DNA of 64,000 nucleotides. Source: Ophioderma brevispina (Eukaryota > Echinodermata > Ophiuroidea > Amphilepidida > Ophiodermatidae). Where the stretch lies: the NCBI GenBank assembly GCA_023653785.1, contig JAMKCH010084956.1, positions 1 through 64,000 of the forward strand. The letters run 5' to 3'. Under the pieces are notes generated by a model. The model was not told the origin of the DNA. It was given only the letters and a program-made list of their open reading frames with translations, and searched no databases. The position numbers and the translations under genes were made by a program. This document shows, one piece after another, positions 1 to 10,285 of this stretch. How positions within the stretch are numbered: position 1 is the stretch's first letter; every line of letters starts with the position of its first letter.

Positions 1-230
1 ATTCATTACTAGCACATGGGCACGCGAAGTGCGCTAAAAGCGTTGCCATTTAGAAGCAAAATCGCTTAATGTATTAATTAGAACAAAACTAGCTAAAAAT
101 ACGCGCCCAAGCGCGGCGATAAATTTACCATTTTAAATATTATGTAAAAATGAGGATATTTTGGTCAAAAACACATGTAACGGGCATCAACATTGTGGGG
201 GATCAAATATTGGGGGATATATCCCACCAC
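1..230. other. AT-rich non-coding sequence
   Basis: No coding motif, RNA gene or repeat structure is visible in this stretch. Confidence 0.6.
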
Positions 231-400
231 CCGGGATTACCGCCACTGCTAGGCTATGGAGATGTTCAAAGAGAGATTGCTCACCGGGACACATAGTGCG
301 GAATGGCGGTGCAGGAGGGGCGCATGAGCGAAAAGTGATAAGGTTGGGGTGGGAGGGGCGTTAAAGTGCGGGTCTTGTGTTTGGACGGTGATGGACTTGT
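231..400. repeat. Dispersed repeat, copy 1 (second copy at 9540-9720)
   Basis: This segment aligns by eye with 9540-9720 in the same orientation. Shared blocks include GATGTTCAA, ATTGCT, CACCGGG, GTGCGGAAT and TGAGCGAAAAGTG, in the same order with small indels. No protein motif is recognisable. The family is unidentified, and it could be part of a larger retroelement or DNA transposon. Confidence 0.6.
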
Positions 401-2207
401 TTAATCTGCTGCAATACACTACATGTTACATATAGAACTATATAACATAATATTGCAGTATCGTTAAATCCTTTTCATACTCGCATGCCAATTTCATTGG
501 TTGTGGCAAGTACACCTTACATGTTAACCCGCTGTTCATTTCACTCTCTATTGCATGTGACATTTTTCACCCAACGCTTACTTTTTTTGAAAAACAATTA
601 ATTATATTCATATTCCTTTATTATTCACTTCATTTGACATAATTAATATTCATATCCTTTGACGGAATGAAGTAAACAATGGAACCTTTATAACCCCCCC
701 CCCCCCGGGAAACATAATTCGCCTTTAAAGCCAAATTTCAGTGCATAAACAAAGAAAAATTTCCCTTAATGCTGAGTTAGTCATATAAACGCTAAGTAAA
801 TGAAACAAAAAAAATAAGTTTGAATATTGTTGTTCGTAAATAAAAACTGAAAAGAATATGGAATACACCATTACGTAAAATCCAATCGGCACGTCAAATA
901 TGTGTGCATGTAATGTAAAGTGTTTGTATAGATTGGTAATGTTTTTCAAAGGTCGTTTCAAGGCAATGAAACAAAAATGTATGTCACAATTATTGGTTTT
1001 GTTGTTTTCCATCCCAAGCTATTTAAACAGAAGTTTTCCCTTACATGATAAACCTGCAATCAATATCGATAGCTTCTAAAATCCATGTACTTTACGATTC
1101 GACATTCGAATCGCGGTTGGAGCGTATAACAATTTGCATAATTTGCAAATTGGGTATTTTTTGGACTTAAATTCGATATCCTCAAATAACGATTTTTTCA
1201 CAAACTCCCGATGAAAAAGGTTCAAAATTTGCGTGGATTATTGCATAATTCATTGTACAAGCGGGAACAGGGGTCTTTTTGCAACTTGATCATCATTAAC
1301 GACAAAATAATTTTGCGACAATATTGGTCGAAATTGGCAAAAATTTAAGAGTATTTACAGGCAAACAAATCTGGGTAAAGGGCTTTGTTACGGAATCGTG
1401 AATACCTCTCTACCTCGGCCAAAAAAGACCTGTTAATAAATCTGACAATCACCGCAAAAAGTGAGGTAGCGGTATTTTTGTTGGCAGATCTTGGTGCAAT
1501 TCCCACTAACCCAGGCAAGGGTCCATTACGTTATTTTTTTATCAGGTGTGTTTTGAAGGTTTTAAGAGATGTTAGGGATAGATGGAAAATATTGGCGAAA
1601 TAAGGTATTACAAGTTCAAAATAATCAACCACTATTATGCAAATGAGGTGACCTCTGACCTTGAACTTTATATTTATTAAATTTTATATAACATGTAAAC
1701 ATATCACAACATGAGACCAAGTTAAGTCGTAACATGCAGACACCACCTTAAAGACCATGAGAATTCGGATTTTGTTATCTGACCCCTTTTACTTAAAGAC
1801 GAGTGAAAAACCGCAAAATGATTTAAAAAGCATTATCTCTGTGCATTATATGTGAATTTATTCCAAATGCTAAGCACATTGTGTATTTGACCGAATCAAA
1901 CGTTTTTCGGCCGAAGAAAAGATATTTTGTAAGGATGAGATGTCGATTTTACGTAAATAAGGTATTTTATTACGAAACATACGTTATTGATCCAATATAT
2001 TTATGTAAAACGAAATTATCATTCTATAATATATTGTACGCAACTATCATCGATTTTATGAAGCAAACACAGATTCAATTCTTTGTAGGTATTTAAATGT
2101 AGGTATAATATGTTTTCATACAATATCATGCCAAATTTTACTCTCATCTTGATACACATCATATCGCATCAGTTATAAAATGTTGCTTGTCTACAGATCT
2201 TTGAATG
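401..2207. other. Non-coding stretch with a C homopolymer
   Basis: AT-rich sequence with a run of 13 C at 694-706. The open frames are below 100 codons and resemble no family I know. Confidence 0.5.
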
Positions 2208-2325
2208 AATGCACTTCTGAATAATCATGATAATTTTGATTTCGTTTTGCTCTCTCTCGTCTGTCTTTATTCATTCGATCACTGCACTTCTGCATAATTT
2301 TGATTTCGTTTTGTTCTCTCTTAGA
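2208..2325. repeat. Imperfect direct duplication
   Basis: GCACTTCTG followed by an ATTTTGATTTCGTTTTG block occurs at about 2211-2256 and again at about 2284-2320. It abuts the left end of the foldback element that follows and may be a local duplication made at insertion. Confidence 0.5.
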
Positions 2326-3216
2326 CCGGCAGCCCAGAAGGTTTTGATCAAACGAACGCGATACCAATATCTGAGTTTTGATCAAACAAACGAGATACCA
2401 ATATCTGAGTACGGGAAAATTCAGAGAAAAATATGAATGTCTGCCGGAGACCCGTTGCTGCGTGTGGCCCAGGAGAGGGGTAAAGTTACTATGGGGTCAA
2501 ATGTTTGAACTGTTCCAAATCTAATGTAATATAGCTCAAATCATTCACATGCGTGTGGTGCCTCCTTTCCAAGATATTTGGGAAAATAGGCTAAAGGTCA
2601 TTTGTTTATTCAAAAAGGTCACCCTTTGCAATACCCAGATCTCATTGTAAAAAAAAATCAAAAATTCATTTAATGCTACTGATTCAAAATATGCCCTTTT
2701 CTTTTGGATAGGGTTGGTTCCTTTTAATAGGGAGGGGTATAATGTCCCATCCCAATAGTCCTACAGAGAATTTTTTACCCCTTCCATTATAACTACAAGA
2801 AAATGCCGAAAAGTGCAAAAGGATTACATATTTGGAATCAGTATCATTAAACATTTTTTAAAATATTTCTTACAAAGAAATCTTGGTATCGCAAAGGGTG
2901 ACCTTTCCTGAATAAACAAATGACTTTTAGCCTATTTTTTCAAATATCTTGGAAAGGAGGTACCACGCGCAAGTGACCCAATGGACTCTTTTACTCCTGG
3001 TTACCTAAAGAATAATTTGAGCTATATTTCATTAGATTTAGAGCAGGTCAAACATTTGACCACCATAGTAACTTTACCCCTCTCCTGGAGTCACACGCAG
3101 CAGCAGGTCTTCGGCAGACATTCATATTTGCAAAAGTTATATTTTTCTCTGAATTTTTCCGTGTTTAGATATTGGTATCTCGTTCGTTTGATCAAAACTT
3201 TCTGGGCTGCTGCTCT
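2326..3216. mobile_element. Foldback (long inverted repeat) element
   Basis: The two halves are diverged reverse complements of each other around about 2735-2745, giving arms of more than 400 bp. The outer tips are CAGCCCAGAAGGTTTTGATC on the left and the complement of CAGCAGCCCAGAAAGTTTTG on the right. Matching inner blocks include the segments around CCAATATCT, AGAGGGGTAAAGTTACTATG, AATAAACAAATGAC and GGTGACCTTT. There is no transposase frame. The structure fits a non-autonomous DNA transposon of foldback type. Target duplications were not resolved. Confidence 0.75.
2341..2408. repeat. 34-bp tandem pair in the left foldback arm
   Basis: TTTTGATCAAACGAACGCGA plus 14 bp is followed directly by a second copy differing at two positions. 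The right arm near 3164-3201 has only one copy, so the duplication happened after the arms formed or the right arm lost one. Confidence 0.7.
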
Positions 3217-3555
3217 ATCTGCTCTGCCTTTATTCATTTGATCATTAGTTTGTTATCCCTTTCAAGAAAAAATATGGACACTCGCTAATGTGTGCAAAAT
3301 ATTATTGACTAATAGCAATAGCAATAATTGCATTGAAAAGTAAAAATACAACACACGGTAGTTTATGGCGAATTGTCATGGCAACATTAGCTTAGAATAC
3401 AAAACGGATAAACTCAAAATGTGATAACGAACCTTTTTTCGAGGATATGCTTTGAACCATAAACAAAACAGAGGGTACTTAAATTCTGAAACCGACAGAG
3501 CTTATACAGTACTCTGAAAAATAACCGTAATTAAATTTACGGACCCCGTAATTGA

Positions 3556-3758
3556 TAATAGACCGTATTCAATAGCCAGCCATGTTGGTGGACAAGATAG
3601 ACGCATTCCAGTACTACAATACATTCACCTGTCAATGATCCCTGTGCAATCGCTAAACATGGATCGATTGACAGCTTAATGTATTGTAGTCCTGGAATGT
3701 ATGCATCTTGTCCACCAACAAGTCCGGTGGCTGACGTCATATTGAATACGGTCTATTA
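3556..3758. mobile_element. Palindromic MITE, 203 bp
   Basis: The termini are exact reverse complements over 19 bp (TAATAGACCGTATTCAATA). The arms continue with matching blocks for TTGGTGGACAAGAT, CATTCCAG and ACTACAATACATT, leaving a short central loop around 3633-3672. It has no coding capacity. The size and near-complete palindrome fit a foldback MITE. The target duplication is ambiguous (TA, or a longer AT-rich site). Confidence 0.85.
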
Positions 3759-3849
3759 ACAGTAATTGCGAGAAGAAAAGTACGAGAAACTGTGCATATA
3801 CAGGAAAATGCCCGTACATTTTAAGTTATTTTGTATATGAACGGGCAAT

Positions 3850-4706
3850 TTAAGGTAGAAAGATCCTAATCAAAATAAAGTCCTAATTTAAACATTTTTC
3901 ATGTCTTTTCATACATAATATTAAAGTATATGTGGAATTATGTGCAATCCGACACTTTATGAATAAATTATGCAAATGCGAGATCCAATATGGCCGCCAA
4001 TGGTTACCCTTTTGAAGAAATTTTGATGCGTTCTCCTGACCAAAGTGTACCACCTATCAACATAAAACTTGGTATTTATGATAATTACACAATTTGGCTT
4101 GTACTGACGATTTTATATTTTCTAATTTATGAAAAGATTTTGATTAATATTCAAAAATATGAAAATTACATGAATTTCACAGCTCATTAATATGTTTAAT
4201 GCTAATAACTCAAAATCGGGGTAGACATTTAAAAAATAAAAACCGTCAGTACAAGCAGTATCATCTAATGAACAACTCTGGCAATGACATTTTATTTGAA
4301 GAAACAAAACTGGAGATATTGTGCATCAAAAATGACACTTTGGTCCAAAAATAAAACTAAGAAATAGGCAAAAATAGGTTTTCGGATACTTACTGGTCAA
4401 TTAACATCACCAGTGTTCTTGCAGCCATTACATTACTTTCCTTGACCCTTATGTAAAAGAGGTGGTATTTGCCTGATTCCCTGGTCTGCAGAGAACAAAC
4501 TGTTTTCATTTTTCTTTATTTCTGTAAGTTTTTGCAAAATATCCCTAACTAAGGTTTAAACGCGTTGCTAAGGAAACAAACATTATTAAAATATGGTAAT
4601 TAGCATTTTTGGATTTTTCATGGTTGAAATTACGAAAAACTGGACAAAACAGAAAATTGATTTCTTTAAGGAAAAAACATTTTTGATTAGGATCTTTCTA
4701 CCTTAA
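3850..4706. mobile_element. TTAA-flanked non-autonomous transposon (piggyBac-like), 857 bp
   Basis: Both ends carry TTAA followed inward by inverted repeats that start GGTAGAAAGATCCTAATC and run for about 22 bp. TTAA target duplication is the hallmark of piggyBac-type elements. The interior (for example 3990-4190) has only short unrecognised frames and no DDE transposase motif. It lies inside the CCGTAATT-rich repeat. Confidence 0.75.
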
Positions 4707-4800
4707 GGTTATTTTACGGATTTTCTGTAAATTAACGGCCATTTGACCTGAAAATTTGCTACTGGAAAATGACCCGTAATTGAAAACACGGGCAATTGCA

Positions 4801-6906
4801 ATCATTACATAACACACATTGAAATGATTATAAACAAGTGCAGTCTAGGTCAGTGTTTTTGTTGTTATATCCATTGACTTATGAGTTATGTCCTATACAG
4901 AAGGGTTAATGACAATGAGATGGAAGAGGTTAACAACAAGGCGAAACACCGTTCAATAATCAGTTCTTCTCATTAATAACAATGTCAAATTTATTCTTTA
5001 CATAATAAAAAAGCTTCATAATCCCAAATTGCCATACTCAAACCTTTTAAGGCTTACCATTGAAATGCGAATGTACTACTGTCAACGATCGTCGATTTCG
5101 ACCTAAGGCTGCTTTTGTCAGAACATTTTAGTCCTTCGGGACCGAAAGTTAAGTCAAAGAATGGATGTTGAATGTGCCCGCACAAATGTCACATCGGTGC
5201 CTCGGCAAATGTTCTGCGAGATTAAAACAAATGCGAGGTTTTTTTGCTCACCATTGCGAAATTACATCCACCATACCATCGTATTGGTTTAATTATTAAT
5301 CGTCTTAAATAACAAGCATTTTCCCTTTGTAATTGTTAGATTAGTATTAAAGGAAATATCAACCACGCAATGATACAAATCGTAATCAACGCATTATGGA
5401 CCACTCTTTCTAAGAAAAAAGAAAGATCCCTAACATTAGCTATACACATGCAATTAATGAAAGATTTCTTCAATATTGACACTCGCAATAAGGTTCAGTA
5501 ACTGCTTGCGGAAGTGTTCAAACAACAGGAAACATAAATCTCGTTCAACATTTATCTTCGCACTGCTCTGACTTATCTAAGATAATTCGTACGAAACGCT
5601 TTATTGGTATTTGACTTATATATGAGGTCTGGTTCTATGCATTACAACTATGATACCATTATTGATCGACATCTGGAAAAAATTGGATCATTATATGAAA
5701 ATGTTATCGAGGCAGATGATTCCTTGTTGGTATCGGTAGGGATTTTAGGCATTTTGGGGTTATTTAAAGATGCATACGTGCACGCACGGCTTTTCTGCAT
5801 GTTTGTTCATAATTTTCTGGGAAATTAATATGATAGGAAATTCGGAGAAAGCAAACTGACCTTGACCTAAAACACGGTTAGTTCTTTTTGATTTTTCCAT
5901 AAATTAAATTTGTATTTGAAACTAGCTAACCGATTTCATTCAAATAATTCTCCGAATGCACCTTCAATGGCATTTAAAGATATCTCAAGCAGCCATGCTA
6001 GACGCATGTTCATACGTTTAAAGCATCGATATATGAAAAAATGCAATGGATTTCCTAATTTTACGCAAATACCTTCTGAAAACGTATCTAATAAATTGTC
6101 AGTCTTTTGAATACCGATAAATCACCTGTAATTCAGCGGTATCTTGGTCCAGTATTGACGAAAAATATAGTATGTTAGGAGTCTATAAAACCTCTAACGT
6201 CGCTCTTTATTGGCAACACCATATTTGCTAACACACCTGGACTCGCCTTATCAGTAATAACTTCGAATTGGCATAACCATATTTAATAAAAATAACCCCT
6301 ACTAGGTAAACAAAATCTTTTAAAGTGGTTTTGCCACATTAGTTTTTAATTACACTACTGTCAACCTCTCTCGAAATAGGATAAGATTGGGATATAATCA
6401 CCGATGCACATTAGCGTTGTTTTACCCTTGCCCGGGGTGTCACAGCATCTGTTTTCTTTTAACTTAATGTACAAACGTTAATTTGCAACATGTATCGTTA
6501 TCTATCATGGTTTTTCCTACACTGCAATCAATTAACGCCAATATCTACGACATATTACTTACAAGGAACAGTCGTGAAATTACCTTGACGACAAAAGAAC
6601 TTTTTAGTTCAACATTACTACCATGTCAGAGTCCTTTTTATAAACACCGTTTATTATACAATGATAATTTGATTATTAGACACTCGGGTGAGCAATCAAA
6701 TATTTCTTGGTCTAGTATTGCATGCTTATATTTTTTTTATTTATATTTTTACTCTAAGGGATAGAAATGGATCGAAAAGAAGTTTCAAAATACCTATATA
6801 ATAAACAAATTACTCATCTCTCTTGTCGGATATCTTGTTCCATTTTTATCTTTATTTTGGATCACGCTTGCGATTGTGTGTTTTAGAGGTGAGTTGGTGT
6901 TGGTGG
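4801..6906. other. Non-coding stretch
   Basis: Open frames at about 5604-5828, 5910-6110 and 6483-6764 (66-93 codons) match no family I recognise. No inverted-repeat element or RNA gene is apparent. Confidence 0.5.
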
Positions 6907-6950
6907 TGTTGTGTGTGTGTGTGTGTGTGTGCGTGTGTGTGCGTGTGTTT
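6907..6950. repeat. (GT)n microsatellite
   Basis: A GT dinucleotide run with two GC interruptions. Confidence 0.95.
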
Positions 6951-7136
6951 GTTCTTCTCATTGCCTCTTATGAGTGCAGATATTGGAGACAGTATTGTAC
7001 ATGACTAGCAGAGGTAAGCTCATTAAGAAAACAATTGGTGATGGATACGTATGTAAAAATATGAAAGTCCCAATTCAATAAATCTGGATGATGAAAACAG
7101 ATCTGTTAGAGTAGGTAAGAAGGCGGTTTAAAAATT

Positions 7137-7230
7137 AAAGAAAAAAGAAAGAAAAGAGAAAGAAAGGAAGGAAGAAGGAAAGAAAGAAAGAAGGAAAGAA
7201 AGAACGAAAGAAAGAAGGAAAGAAAGAAAT
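7137..7230. repeat. Purine-only GAAA/GGAA microsatellite
   Basis: About 95 bp of A and G with a GAAA-type period, broken only by one C near 7205. Confidence 0.9.
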
Positions 7231-7333
7231 AAATCAAAAGAATTTATTTATGAAGTTTTAACAACTTAGTTCTCTAGGTAGACAATTATTTTATTAATCT
7301 TTCCCTGGACATGGCCAGCGAACATGAGTGTTG

Positions 7334-7340
7334 AAAAAAA
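7334..7340 (-). terminator. Putative Pol III terminator
   Basis: Seven T on the minus strand begin 5 bp beyond the 3' end of the tRNA-like body, the distance expected for Pol III termination. The tract lies inside the inverted arm. Confidence 0.5.
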
Positions 7341-7345
7341 CCTAT

Positions 7346-7418
7346 GTGTTTGGCCGGATTCGAACCGACGACCTCCGAATTACTAGAACGGCGCTCTAAC
7401 CAACTGAGCTATCAAAGC
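7346..7418 (-). tRNA. tRNA-Thr(AGT)-like sequence, probable pseudogene or SINE head
   Basis: On the minus strand the A box TAGCTCAGTTG and B box GGTTCGAATCC both match the Pol III consensus. The D arm and T arm (GTCGG/CCGGC with a TTCGAAT loop) fold. The anticodon loop CTAGTAA puts AGT (complement at 7382-7384) in the anticodon position. The anticodon stem has two T-T mismatches. The acceptor stem is poor: the 5' side GCTTTGA pairs with only about four bases of CAAACAC. A functional tRNA is therefore unlikely, but internal Pol III promoter function is plausible. Confidence 0.6.
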
Positions 7419-7512
7419 AGGGTCGGTAGAAGAGCGATAGATATATTATCTATAGGTGTTTTTCCAACACTCATGTGCGCTGGCCATCTCCAGGGAAATA
7501 TTAATAAACTAA

Positions 7513-9539
7513 TGATTTTTATTTATGTGTAACGAGATCATGGGCTGTTGTGGTTGTCTTGCCGTGTGGAGAGCAGGCATTCCACTAAAAAGATTAACAT
7601 TATGAATATTCAAATGAAAACTTATCTTTTAACATATTATTCATACTTATTCTGAAGCGTTTTTGCCTTATGTTCACCAAAAGTCCAAAACGCAAGTTTC
7701 TCATTTAGTGCGAGTTTTTATTAATTGAAAATAGAAATAATCACATTTTAAAACAGGCTGGCTCTATGATAAGGTTATTGAATTTGTAATGTTTTATGTA
7801 CGAAATTGATTGTACACAAAAACAAAATACAAAACTTTTACATTAATCTTCCAATTGGAATGTTTTAATCAGCAATATATTCAATTGTTGAAACTGAAAA
7901 AAAGAAACATAGTTTAAAATATTTAAAAGAGAAAATGAATGACAAAAACAGACTTTTTCAATGTCAAAATGCCATCCCACAAGATCCCGTAATTTGGCTT
8001 AAGTAGTAGAAATGCACTGAACGTATGCCCATAAATCAAACTGATTGAAAAAAAAAATAATGCTTAGCTTGGCCGGGGAAATCTACGATTATATATATAT
8101 GTTTACTTTCATAAAGTTTGGTGAGGTTTCTGAATGTCATTAGATACATATTTTATATATAAACAGAGTGATGTCTAAAAGAAATTCATGTTCTTGTGAG
8201 ATATGTGCACTCCACTCAAGTTTCAGACTTTGACCCGTGTTTCCTAACCTTTTGTTTGTTATCGCAAGTACGACATTGCTTAAGGCAATTCTGATCAAGG
8301 CGAGTTGCCATGTAATCTAGAAGAAGTTCCTCTAATGGTTATTCCCAAATGGCCGTGATACTTTATATACATCTTTAGAATTCACTCCCAACATACTAAA
8401 ATGAAAGACAATTTGCTTTAGGTTTATTTACTTCCACTACCGCTGCTGCTAATACTATAAATGGATACACGAAAATGGGAGACCCGGACTTCCGTAGAGT
8501 TTTTTGGCAATTAGTTTATCGTGTGTAAATAGAGTAGCGTTGTTGACAGGAACGAACTGGACATACGCTGTCATGTATTCCCAGTCTACCCGTCATTTGT
8601 CAAAGAGGATGAGATATGTTAAAAATGAAATAACATTTTATCTGCTGATCTAGTTCGTTAATTTGATTTGAGATCTCTGGTATGACCACATGTAGTGTAG
8701 ATATTTTGCCTTAAAATGATTATGATTTCAGGAATATATCTTCATATTCCAATTTATGTATGTTTGTCTTCTCTGCATATTCTGGTATTCATGATTTTTT
8801 TCTGAGTGTGGCCACATTAGCAACTGTTTAATGCACGATTTCCAATCTGTAATTTTAAAGAGTTGCAGTCGCAGAGAAATTAGAGCTTGCAATCCCCTTA
8901 AAATACGCTCCAGGTAATTGATGGTAAGTAGCAGAGCTACCGCATCACACATAAACAATTTGAACTACTTACTGCTTTGGTTTTGAAACCGACAAAATGG
9001 CAAGATTTGAATCCTTTCTTAGCACCGTAACGTCAGGGATATATATGTGAATTAAACTTATATTCGATTTTTTACGAAGTAATAACTGTTCATGTATTCC
9101 ACTGTGTTTTAGATATTTATTGAGTTTGCGTCAAGGCAACTGACATTGCTAGTTGGTTTATAAAGTAAGTTGATGGACAGCTGTTCTTGTCTAACATAGA
9201 GTGATATGTCTCAGTTCATGAGGCGCCATGGTTAATATGTAAACAAAGGTGACCTTGTCAAAATCGGCATGTCATACTGGGATGGAAGAATGTCCAATCG
9301 CAGTAGCCGTATACAGTAGCGCATAATGAGTGGCGCTTAAGCATACGGCATGGAATTTTATTTTGCTGATAAGACAAGAACTTCCAAGATCTCATTCTAA
9401 TATTTACACAACATACTTACTTGATCCGTGTAGGGCCGTAAGCCTTAGATTAGGATAGTCAACCTACTGTACTTTTCTAAATTTTTCATTGGGAAACGCG
9501 TGCACCTGCAGAACATGGTGTCTGCTATTCTCAAGCTTA
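7513..9539. other. Non-coding stretch
   Basis: AT-rich with a short TA run near 8090-8100. No coding motif or inverted-repeat element is recognised. Confidence 0.5.
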
Positions 9540-9720
9540 CCCATGGACGATGTTCAACAGAGGGATTGCTGTTAAGTTGAAGGTCTCACCGGGGCGCATG
9601 GTGCGGAATAGTCGTTGCAGGATAGGCGCAAATGAGCGAAAAGTGCAGAAGGTTTGGGTGTGGCAGAAGCGTCAAGTGTGGAAGGGTCTGGTGTAGGAGG
9701 GTGTTCGGACTTGACTTGAT
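9540..9720. repeat. Dispersed repeat, copy 2
   Basis: Diverged second copy of the segment at 231-400, in the same orientation. It lies just beyond the minus-strand LINE relic. A structural link between the two is possible but not shown. Confidence 0.6.
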
Positions 9721-9765
9721 TCTGGCTATCAATGGGGTGGTGTTTGTCAAATTGTTATCCGATCT

Positions 9766-10285
9766 ATGACCTTCGTAATGACTCGCACCCATAAAAGAAG
9801 GATGGTAACGCAAGTTGTCTCACACAGTTTCTTTCGATTGGTATTGATGGATTTCTCCAGGGGCGTTGTAATTTCCAGAATGCTACCCATGCACGTGCTT
9901 TTCTTATCTTTAGATCTCCAGCACTATCTCATCTCGGAGCCCATGTTGTCTAAAAACGTGACTTTTGTTTCGAATGGCAGTGATGCCTTCGCATCCAACA
10001 ATGTTGCCGCACTGAACATGACGGAGGTTTTCTAGAAGTCCACAAAAGTGATTGTCAGTGGAAGTCGATTACTACTTGAAGCCGTCCATGATCCTCCTCA
10101 ACGTGTGTGTTTGTTAAGCAAGGCTGCGTTCTGATCTACCACCAGTCTAGTTGCTTGTACACTTCCCGGCAAGTGAAATATCACTTGGGTTTGTCATGAG
10201 GGGTACATCACCTTTCTGTGGAATAGGAATGATTACCTTTGAAATCCACTGATGCTGTCCCCTCCTTCTGCAGCTTTCTGCATTC
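9766..10285 (-). pseudogene. Decayed RTE-like non-LTR retrotransposon (reverse transcriptase fragments)
   Basis: Reading the minus strand, about 10280-10150 encodes a segment with WISKVIIPIPQKGD, the reverse-transcriptase block usually followed by a YRGISL-type motif (here degraded to SDISL). Further on, LRRIMDG and FVDF-like fragments appear in shifted frames. About 9905-9770 encodes AFWKLQRPWR followed by FFYGCES, matching the post-RT region of RTE-type and related LINEs. Frames change several times and stretches are missing. The copy is dead and internally deleted. Clade placement is by motif resemblance only. Confidence 0.65.

Larger units (their letters stand above)
3505..4800. repeat. 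CCGTAATT/ACGGG-rich repeat interrupted by two insertions
   Basis: Short motifs of the CCGTAATT, TTACGG and CGGGCAAT type recur at about 3525-3552, 3810-3850, 4715-4735 and 4770-4796. These stretches become close neighbours once the inserted elements at 3556-3758 and 3850-4706 are removed. No protein is encoded. The family is not identified. Confidence 0.5.
7287..7512. mobile_element. Foldback MITE with a tRNA-like core
   Basis: Inverted arms of about 59 bp at 7287-7345 and 7454-7512 share TTTCCCTGGA, ATGGCCAGCG and ACATGAGTGTTG with a handful of mismatches. They enclose a core of about 108 bp that carries a minus-strand tRNA-like sequence. There is no transposase frame. No target duplication could be identified, so inverted duplication of a tRNA-derived SINE is an alternative to a true MITE. 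Confidence 0.7.

Noticed and set aside
2326..3216. LTR retrotransposon with long terminal repeats
   Set aside because: The similar ends are inverted, not direct, and no gag or pol sequence lies between them.
7346..7418. Functional tRNA-Thr gene
   Set aside because: The acceptor stem pairs at only about four positions and the anticodon stem has mismatches, so I treat it as tRNA-like only.
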